A stretch of 21,670 nucleotides of DNA from Hemicentrotus pulcherrimus. Its lineage: Eukaryota > Echinodermata > Echinoidea > Camarodonta > Strongylocentrotidae. The stretch is from contig BEXV01000288.1 of the NCBI GenBank assembly GCA_003118195.1, positions 65,412-87,081 on the forward strand, written 5' to 3'. Numbering within the stretch: the stretch's first letter is position 1; each line of letters opens with the position of its first letter. Shown one piece after another: positions 19,301 to 21,670 of this stretch. A model generated the notes under the pieces. That model saw only the letters and a program-made list of their open reading frames with translations. It was not told the origin of the DNA and ran no database searches. The position numbers and the translations under genes are program-made.

Positions 19301-21652
19301 GACATATTCATACAATTTTTAATGTCATTGTTGAAATACTGTAAAATAATTGTTTTTATATTTGAAAGTGAGTTACGAGGTTTTTGCTTTTATCTACATT
19401 GAGATACGAGTTTTTAGTTCTTATTCAAATTGAGATACAAGTTCTTACTTTCATCTCTGAATGAGTTACGAGGTTTTGGTTGAATAAGTTACGAGGATTT
19501 GAATACACTAACTTCGGTACTGTTAGGCAGTGTGTGAGTTACGAGGAAAAGGAATTACGTATCTCATGTTACGAGGTTTTGTCAGTGCAGCTTCAAAGGA
19601 GGTTAAAGTTACGAGGTTTAGTTTAAGGGTGTTTGTGTGGATTTGTGAAAAACTGAGACGGGAGGCATTCCATGGATCTATCAGGTGGTGTCGTAGGCCA
19701 TTAGCTACAAAATTATGCAAAAAAATCAAAATCTCAAAAAATCGAGATACGAGGTTTTGTCATCCCACTGACGATATGTCTTGTTTACCCTGAGGGCCCT
19801 GCAATCATATCACTACCCTGGCTTTAGTTGAGCTACCATGAAAAGGTGCTTAAGCATTCAAGGAATTTCTTCCTACTGGGTACCCCATTTACCTCTCCTG
19901 GGTGGAGTATGGCAAATGTAGATTGATGTCATGCCAAAGGACATGAGATGAGAAATATATGAAAGATATGATGGAGATGCATGTCGTGCATTTCAGGAAA
20001 CAAATCCTTAGACGTTTTCATGGTGGAATTTCAAAATGCTAGAATCAGTATTTCAACCTATTTTCAGTTTGTTATATCTTCAGAACATCTTCTCATATAA
20101 AAAATTCTTTATGTGGACATTTAACAAAATATAAGAAGCTGAACACTTTATTTTGATTTTCTAAGGTAAGGGATTTTGTCTTGTAGTCCCTCACTCTTGA
20201 AGCTTGTCTATACTAGTTTGGCCAGGGGTATTATACCACCCTGCAAGGTCACTGACAGGTGGTTATTTCATCAAATTAGATCTCAATTAACATAAGAAAA
20301 AGGGGATCATGGGGGACCAACAAGCACCGATTAGACAGTGTTTGCTATATAGAGGGCGCAAGTGGCTATAAGTAGTGCAGTGGGGCTTTAAATGAAGCTT
20401 GTTTTTCCGATTTTCCCTGATATACAGAATTGGTTGGAACCTGTCATCATGACAATTCTGGGTAGTTACATGAATTATTCTCTAGAAAGAGTAAAATATC
20501 AGTAGATAAAAACTTACCAATGATAAAGCATCAATAGCAGCCCCATGACTATGTATGAGAAGATTGACCAAATCATTATGACCGCTCTGAGCTGCTAAAT
20601 GGAGAGGTGTCACTCCTATCTTTGACTTGGCATTTACGAATGCTTTATGCCAGAGCATGATATCAGCTACCGTTAGGTGACCGTTCTCGGCTGCTAGGTG
20701 GAGTGCTGCCTTGCCGTGCTGTGAACATAAAGAGCAGTAAGATAATAGGCATCAGACGTGCAAGAGGGTGGGGGTAATGGCAATTTATAAATTACTCAAA
20801 AAATTTGATATTTATTTATACTTCAAAAGTTGATTTCTATGAAGTACTGCCAATCCAGTGGGAACTTCAAACAGCCATTCAGCAAATAGGACTCTTCTTC
20901 TTCTTCTCAAGTCACTACACTAGCCCTGTCGAGTGAAGAACACAGGGTACGGCCTTGGCGTTGGAACCCTCTAGGACTGATGGTGCGACAATGTTGATCT
21001 TGGAAAAATACATTCATATCCCTTCACAAAGTGAGGGTAATTTTTCAAAACAACATTTTGACATGAATCACCTTTACGACATCTTATGTACTAGACAAAA
21101 TTAATGAAGATGTTCAAACATAAGGGCAGGGATATGTGCAATGTGTAGAGGTATTGTTGTCTAGTGGATACATCGCTGAACTGAAAAACACAAGGTTTCG
21201 ACTTCAAGTCCTGCTGCAGTACTAATGTCCTTTGACATGGAAGAAATTCTTTGAATAATTATCCTTATCATAGTAGCTTGGCTACCACCAGGGTGATGAT
21301 ATGATTGCATGGCCCACAGGGAGAACAGTAATGATACTGATTAGGCTACAATGGATTAACAACACTTATTATTGTTCATATTATTATCATTTTTGGACTT
21401 CCTTTACCTCTATACAGGCATTGCCTGAAGCATATACCAGATCACATGTCTATGTGAGGTATTTTGATTAACTTACATGGTATTGGTACTTTTTAACAGT
21501 TTAGATTTCTCTCTCTAAAATCAACTAAATGACATTGGGAAAATGATTTTTACCTCATCAAAGACATCTACCCTGGCATTCTGCTGTAATAGTATCCTTA
21601 CACTCTCCTCATGGCCCTCTTCAGCAGCTACAAGTAAGGGTGACCAACCATT
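7107..21652 (-). CDS. TRPN1: TRPN / NOMPC-type mechanosensitive cation channel, C-terminal 1061 residues, 13 exons (5' end outside window)
   Basis: Join on the minus strand: 21652-21554, 20718-20518, 19174-19076, 16611-16510, 15684-15580, 15065-14964, 14487-14248, 13498-13391, 12775-12578, 11675-11469, 10421-9071, 8171-8022, 7330-7107. The sum is 3186 nt with an open frame throughout and a TGA stop. Within the deduced fragment, residues 1-487 are about 14 ankyrin repeats and 488-613 the linker. Pre-S1 lies at about 614-633, S1 647-668, S2 684-701, S3 712-732, S4 749-768, S5 783-806, pore loop 831-850, S6 861-885 and the TRP helix near 898-912 (WKYGRAQLIRKM). TRPN hallmarks are LSFHHLFGPWAIII after S4, AMMSDTYQRIQAQSD after S6 and PSPLNL after the TRP helix. 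By homology the protein is a plasma-membrane channel whose ankyrin spring couples to the cytoskeleton. Fly NOMPC has 29 ankyrin repeats, so roughly half the spring lies off the right edge. Confidence 0.96.
7331..8021 (-). other. Intron 12 of the visible gene, no embedded feature seen
   Basis: A phase-1 intron from donor GTAAGT (8021) to acceptor CAG (7331). AT-rich; I see no repeat or second gene. Confidence 0.8.
8022..8171 (-). CDS. TRPN1: TRPN exon encoding post-TRP-helix tail
   Basis: A 150-nt exon between acceptor TTTTGTCCAG and donor GTAAGT. Its first bases GT complete Gly 938 with the preceding G, so it joins in phase 1 and ends in phase 1. It encodes residues 939-987: acidic LINDEEELDAL, then SSNWLRNVVRRN. 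I chose this acceptor because it is the only nearby AG that keeps both flanking junctions in frame. The tail is poorly conserved among TRPNs, so support comes from splicing and frame. Confidence 0.87.
8172..9070 (-). other. Intron 11, with TTTA/GTT/poly-G simple sequence
   Basis: A phase-1 intron from donor GTAGGT (9070) to the acceptor at 8172. It holds a plus-strand TTTA/TTG/T/G run at about 8942-8983. No other feature recognised. The open frame that continues from the large exon into this intron is read-through of intron sequence. Confidence 0.8.
9071..10421 (-). CDS. TRPN1: TRPN large exon: linker, pre-S1, S1-S6, pore and TRP helix
   Basis: A 1351-nt exon starting in phase 0 (FVFDLMVCG) after acceptor TTTGACAG and ending in phase 1 at AAAG/GTAGGT. 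It carries the linker helices (SPAPIDTAVKLARN, KEKERAKELL), a hydrophobic pre-S1 segment (IVLLFFFLVIFPPIWVFF) and six membrane segments. The pore loop reads FFSLFGLVEPEALP, with an acidic Glu directly after the presumed filter. S6 ends in LINLLIAMMSDTYQ, followed by the TRP helix. The extracellular S5-pore loop has an N-glycosylation sequon (NST). Having the whole transmembrane domain in one exon contrasts with the finely split ankyrin region. Confidence 0.97.
10422..11468 (-). other. Intron 10, with a duplicated exon edge
   Basis: A phase-0 intron from donor GTAGGT (11468) to acceptor CAG (10422). It contains a copy of the preceding exon's 3' edge at 11275-11336. The rest is unremarkable AT-rich sequence. 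Confidence 0.85.
11275..11336 (-). repeat. Intronic copy of the 3' edge of TRPN exon 10, donor included
   Basis: This 62-bp segment matches 11464-11525 (exon end plus start of intron) at 56 of 62 positions by hand count. It keeps the GTAGGTTG donor and gains an upstream TTTTAG acceptor-like site, so it resembles a 52-nt mini-exon (11331-11280). In the parental frame it would read YLMKKDYHTMHLMNEKK. Spliced after a phase-0 exon it would hit a TGA, so inclusion would truncate the protein. No RNA evidence is available here. Confidence 0.85.
11469..11675 (-). CDS. TRPN1: TRPN exon: last ankyrin repeats before the linker
   Basis: A 207-nt phase-0 exon (69 codons) with acceptor TTCAG and donor GTAGGT. 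It opens with a canonical repeat (NGWTALHFAAKAGYQDVV) and continues with a less canonical one (GKVPICFSASSNHHGVLSYL). It then enters the linker (KDHNTTHLMDDKK), which joins to FVFDLMV in the next exon, exactly as in fly NOMPC. Its 3' edge is copied into the downstream intron. Confidence 0.96.
11676..12577 (-). other. Intron 9, containing a dispersed repeat
   Basis: A phase-0 intron from donor GTGGGT to acceptor TTCAG. It contains the dispersed repeat at 12136-12400. Nothing else recognised. Confidence 0.8.
12136..12400 (+). repeat. Dispersed repeat family A, copy 1
   Basis: Similar over most of its length to the reverse complement of 20182-20394. Shared words include CTGCACTACTT, CCTCTATATAGC, TTGGTCCCCCATGA, TGTTAATTGAGA and ATAACCACCTG. 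Compared with copy 2 it carries an extra segment of about 50 bp (about 12254-12307, starting with AATAATAATATT). No terminal inverted repeat or coding frame seen, so the class is unknown. Confidence 0.85.
12578..12775 (-). CDS. TRPN1: TRPN exon: two ankyrin repeats
   Basis: A 198-nt phase-0 exon (66 codons) with acceptor CTATAG and donor GTGGGT. It has two consecutive repeats, GTIPLHLAAQNGHTAVVGLL and RGRTGLHQAAANGHYDMVAL, ending INICDK. The RTGLHQAA / VALLLGQGSDIN pattern aligns closely with the third-from-last region of the NOMPC ankyrin domain. Confidence 0.96.
12930..13105. mobile_element. Short Tc1/mariner-type MITE with TA target duplication
   Basis: About 176 bp. The ends read CAGTCAAACC (12930-12939) and GGTTTGACTG (13096-13105), flanked by TA on both sides (12928-12929 and 13106-13107). 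The inverted similarity continues inward (TAGTGACC and GGTCACTA). The body repeats the word GGTCYTTGTAGA three times. The size and TA flanks suit a non-autonomous mariner-type element; the family is inferred from the termini only. Confidence 0.85.
13159..13326 (-). repeat. Two degraded intronic copies of the 3' edge of TRPN exon 8
   Basis: The exon edge and adjoining intron at about 13331-13416 recur at about 13159-13243, offset about 172-175 bp. A shorter copy lies around 13301-13326, offset 77 bp from the exon. The shared plus-strand word is CTG(T/C)AT(T/C)GCTG at 13391, 13314 and 13219. The 13219 copy reads LDVPSAMQ against PDVPTAIQ in the exon. The copy at 13314 keeps a GT donor (GTAGGA); the copy at 13219 has AT instead. 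Confidence 0.75.
13391..13498 (-). CDS. TRPN1: TRPN exon: one ankyrin repeat
   Basis: A 108-nt phase-0 exon (36 codons) with acceptor CATCTACAG and donor GTATGA. It encodes HGLTPLHLASHSGHEGLVRL, then LLNSTGVQPDVPTAIQ, a repeat with a lengthened tail that matches the LLLNSAGVQ-type repeat of NOMPC. Its 3' edge has two degraded copies downstream. Confidence 0.95.
13499..14247 (-). other. Intron 7, with two extra copies of the exon 7 edge
   Basis: A phase-0 intron from donor GTAAGT (14247) to the acceptor at 13499. Its 5' third is built of 142-bp tandem units copied from the exon/intron boundary. The rest (13499 to about 13925) shows nothing recognisable. Confidence 0.85.
13925..14300 (-). repeat. 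142-bp tandem triplication of an exon-intron boundary
   Basis: Three copies of the TRPN exon 7 end plus about 85 bp of intron lie in register. The word CTTGAGCAAAGATTTC starts at 13966, 14108 and 14250, exactly 142 bp apart. Copy 1 is the real exon edge (EHCSIKEIFAQD, donor GTAAGT). Copy 2 reads EHYSIKEIFAQD with donor GTTAGT. Copy 3 reads EHFSITEIFAQA then TAG, with GTAAAC. The intron halves also match (CTTGAGGGAAATAGCAAAG in copies 1 and 2). Confidence 0.93.
14248..14487 (-). CDS. TRPN1: TRPN exon: two ankyrin repeats with inserted loop
   Basis: A 240-nt phase-0 exon (80 codons) with acceptor CATCTAG and donor GTAAGT. The first repeat is DGMTVIHLAARNGHVGILEA and the second IGLTALHIAAHHGQIDFVRE. 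The tail VPATIRSEPASEHCSIKEI ends in FAQD. It corresponds to the NOMPC repeat followed by a loop (VPATVKSE...). The segment encoding the loop end is the part triplicated downstream. Confidence 0.96.
14488..14963 (-). other. Intron 6, nothing recognised
   Basis: A phase-0 intron, donor GTAAGT, acceptor TAG. The plus-strand open frames here have no recognisable content. Confidence 0.8.
14964..15065 (-). CDS. TRPN1: TRPN exon: one ankyrin repeat
   Basis: A 102-nt phase-0 exon (34 codons) with acceptor TTCCTCAG and donor GTAAGT. It encodes TNDSTALHLAAGGGHKEVVR, then VLLDHGASPTEENA. The GASxTEEN ending matches the equivalent NOMPC repeat. Confidence 0.95.
15066..15579 (-). other. Intron 5, with one possible weak exon-edge copy
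   Basis: A phase-0 intron, donor GTGAGT. A weak match to the preceding exon edge lies near 15432-15455. Otherwise nothing recognised. Confidence 0.7.
15580..15684 (-). CDS. TRPN1: TRPN exon: one ankyrin repeat
   Basis: A 105-nt phase-0 exon (35 codons) with acceptor GACGTACAG and donor GTGAGT. It encodes EGNTCAHIAASKGSVAVVKE, then LLRFNRSGVCATKNK. The GNTCAHIAA and FxRSGV signatures are diagnostic of the TRPN ankyrin domain rather than of ankyrin repeats in general. Confidence 0.96.
15685..16509 (-). other. Intron 4, nothing recognised
   Basis: A phase-0 intron, donor GTAAGT. Purine-rich on the plus strand at about 16270-16470. No element or gene seen. Confidence 0.8.
16510..16611 (-). CDS. 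TRPN1: TRPN exon: one ankyrin repeat
   Basis: A 102-nt phase-0 exon (34 codons) with acceptor TTAACAG and donor GTAAGT. It encodes HGQTPLHLAAENDHADIVKL, then FLKHKSELVSMANS. It aligns with the NOMPC repeat that directly precedes the GNTCAHIAA repeat. Confidence 0.95.
17259..17360 (-). pseudogene. Orphan ankyrin-repeat-like reading frame in intron 3
   Basis: The minus-strand frame reads LLYFSNHCEFVEILLCLGKN followed by VLLYDSDDEIG. The spacing of Asn-His, the Val-Glu-x-Leu-Leu core, Gly and the closing Asp/Gly resembles half to two thirds of an ankyrin repeat. An acceptor-like CTTTAG (with a poor pyrimidine tract) and a GTATTA donor flank it, but in phases that do not fit the phase-0 neighbours. 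It may be a decayed exon copy or chance. Confidence 0.25.
17424..17684. repeat. Near-identical 130-bp tandem duplication
   Basis: Unit 1 (17424-17554) and unit 2 (17555-17684) are almost identical, differing mainly by a small change near the CCTTTT(TTCC/ATGG)AAG word. The high identity implies a recent event. No coding content. Confidence 0.93.
17719..17800. repeat. (CT)n microsatellite and pyrimidine-rich tract
   Basis: A pure CT run lies at about 17732-17752 within a longer C/T-rich stretch that directly follows the tandem duplication. Confidence 0.9.
17988..18272. mobile_element. Foldback / MITE element with long imperfect inverted ends
   Basis: About 285 bp. The ends read GGGTGTTTCACA (17988-17999) and TGTGAAACACCC (18261-18272), and similarity continues inward for about 65 bp per arm (for example GGCATGAAGGGCCTGCCAT against its partner ATGGTAGGCCTTTCATGCC). 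The arms could form a long hairpin. I see no transposase and no clear target-site duplication; the family is not assigned. Confidence 0.85.
19076..19174 (-). CDS. TRPN1: TRPN exon: one ankyrin repeat
   Basis: A 99-nt phase-0 exon (33 codons, one repeat length) with acceptor CCCGATAG and donor GTAAGT. It encodes AKRTALHLAAQNGKLVVCET, then LLKLKSDSNAADI. The VCETLL word matches the VCQLLL repeat of NOMPC. Confidence 0.95.
19208..19776. mobile_element. Inverted-repeat element with internal 31-bp GAGTTACGAGG array
   Basis: About 569 bp. The left end starts TATCGTCGGTGGGGTGACAA and the right end is its near-complement (ending CATCCCACTGACGATA); the inverted repeats are about 33 bp with two mismatches, and TA flanks are likely. 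Inside, the motif GAG(T/A)TACGAGG recurs in one orientation at 19370, 19401, 19432, 19463, 19486, 19536, about 19567 and 19606, with a terminal copy at 19744. The first four are exactly 31 bp apart. I see no transposase. The plus-strand frame at its right end is an artefact of the array. Confidence 0.85.
19370..19616 (+). repeat. 31-bp minisatellite (GAGTTACGAGG motif)
   Basis: Units start at 19370, 19401, 19432 and 19463 with a strict 31-bp period, then become irregular (23, 50, 31 and 39 bp). The motif also occurs in both terminal inverted repeats of the host element, so the array seems to have grown from the element's own end sequence. Confidence 0.85.
19777..19955 (-). repeat. SINE-like repeat B, minus-strand copy (body only)
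   Basis: The reverse complement matches the 3' body of the SINE-like repeat at 21140-21320 (shared GTCCTTTG, GAAGAAATTC(C/T)TTGAAT, GTGATATGATTGCA(G/T)GG). It has about 58 bp (containing GGGTACCCAGTAG) that the other copy lacks. No tRNA-like head visible. Confidence 0.7.
20182..20394 (-). repeat. Dispersed repeat family A, copy 2
   Basis: The reverse complement aligns with 12136-12400. It lacks the roughly 50-bp segment present in copy 1, so it shows the uninterrupted form. The two copies lie in opposite orientation in introns of the same gene. Confidence 0.85.
20518..20718 (-). CDS. TRPN1: TRPN exon: two ankyrin repeats
   Basis: A 201-nt phase-0 exon (67 codons) with acceptor TGTTCACAG and donor GTAAGT. 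It encodes HGKAALHLAAENGHLTVADI, then IGVTPLHLAAQSGHNDLVNL and SHGAAIDALSL. The HKAFVNAKSK link between the two repeats is the TRPN-specific HKAFINSKS motif. Confidence 0.97.
20719..21553 (-). other. Intron 1 of the visible gene, with a SINE-like repeat
   Basis: A phase-0 intron from donor GTAAAA (21553) to the acceptor at 20719. It contains the tRNA-derived SINE-like repeat at 21140-21320. Nothing else recognised. Confidence 0.8.
21140..21320 (+). repeat. tRNA-derived SINE-like repeat B, plus-strand copy
   Basis: The head has an A-box-like stretch (TAGTGGATACATCGCTGA, 21162-21179) and a degenerate B box (GGTTTCGACTTC, about 21194-21205) with tRNA-like spacing. The body (about 21227-21320) is shared with the minus-strand copy at 19777-19955. 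An internal deletion of about 58 bp follows GTCCTTTGACATG. Confidence 0.65.
21554..21652 (-). CDS. TRPN1: TRPN exon: one ankyrin repeat (first visible exon)
   Basis: A 99-nt phase-0 exon (33 codons) with acceptor CTTGTAG and donor GTAAAA, which is a weaker donor than those of the other exons. It encodes NGWSPLLVAAEEGHEESVRI, then LLQQNARVDVFDE. Upstream exons lie beyond the right edge. Confidence 0.93.
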
Positions 21653-21670
21653 CTACAAGGTAGGACAAAA

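Larger units (their letters stand above)
19175..20517 (-). other. Intron 2 (about 1.3 kb), repeat-rich
   Basis: A phase-0 intron, donor GTAAGT (20517). It holds an inverted-repeat element with a 31-bp minisatellite, a SINE-like segment abutting it, and copy 2 of dispersed repeat A. Confidence 0.85.

Noticed and set aside
19370..19616. CRISPR-like regular repeats
   Set aside because: This is animal DNA. The units are a 31-bp minisatellite with similar spacer sequence and irregular spacing after four units, inside an inverted-repeat element.
19530..19793. Plus-strand 87-codon frame
   Set aside because: It is built from the GAGTTACGAGG array and the right end of the inverted-repeat element, with no transposase motif.

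Overview
The window looks like nuclear DNA of an invertebrate animal. It is AT-rich and intron-dense, with simple repeats and several short inverted-repeat transposons and SINE-like repeats. One large gene on the minus strand encodes the C-terminal two thirds of a TRPN / NOMPC mechanotransduction channel. TRPN occurs in insects, nematodes, cnidarians, echinoderms, fish and amphibians. The repeat texture and sequence style suggest a marine invertebrate, possibly an echinoderm such as a sea urchin; this is an impression, not a proof.

Layout. The gene runs from the right edge to the left. Thirteen coding exons lie between 21652 and 7107, and the 5' part of the gene (promoter, N-terminus, earlier ankyrin exons) is beyond the right edge. 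Ten exons (21652 down to 11469) encode about 14 ankyrin repeats. All ten start and end in phase 0. One large exon (10421-9071) encodes the linker, pre-S1, S1-S6, pore and TRP helix. Two further exons (8171-8022 and 7330-7107), joined by phase-1 introns, encode the cytoplasmic tail. All splice junctions are GT-AG. The thirteen exons sum to 3186 nt, which is 1061 residues plus a TGA stop with no internal stop. This agreement across the splice joins is the main support for the model. Positions 1 to about 6900 hold no recognisable gene, only low-complexity sequence and one inverted-repeat element.

How the product works. By homology with NOMPC, the ankyrin repeats form a spring that tethers the channel to the cytoskeleton. 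The linker passes force to the TRP helix, which gates a cation pore between S5 and S6.

The most unusual feature is a recurrent pattern inside this one gene. The 3' edges of at least three internal exons, each with its splice donor, have been copied downstream into the adjoining intron: the exon ending at 14248 (two extra copies, 142-bp period), the exon ending at 13391 (two degraded copies) and the exon ending at 11469 (one copy). The last codons of the terminal exon are similarly repeated in the 3' flank (6938-7081). The introns also hold four inverted-repeat or foldback elements (one with a 31-bp internal minisatellite; a fifth, carrying a tRNA-like insert, lies downstream of the gene), two repeat families each present as an inverted pair, a recent 130-bp tandem duplication, and an orphan ankyrin-like reading frame.
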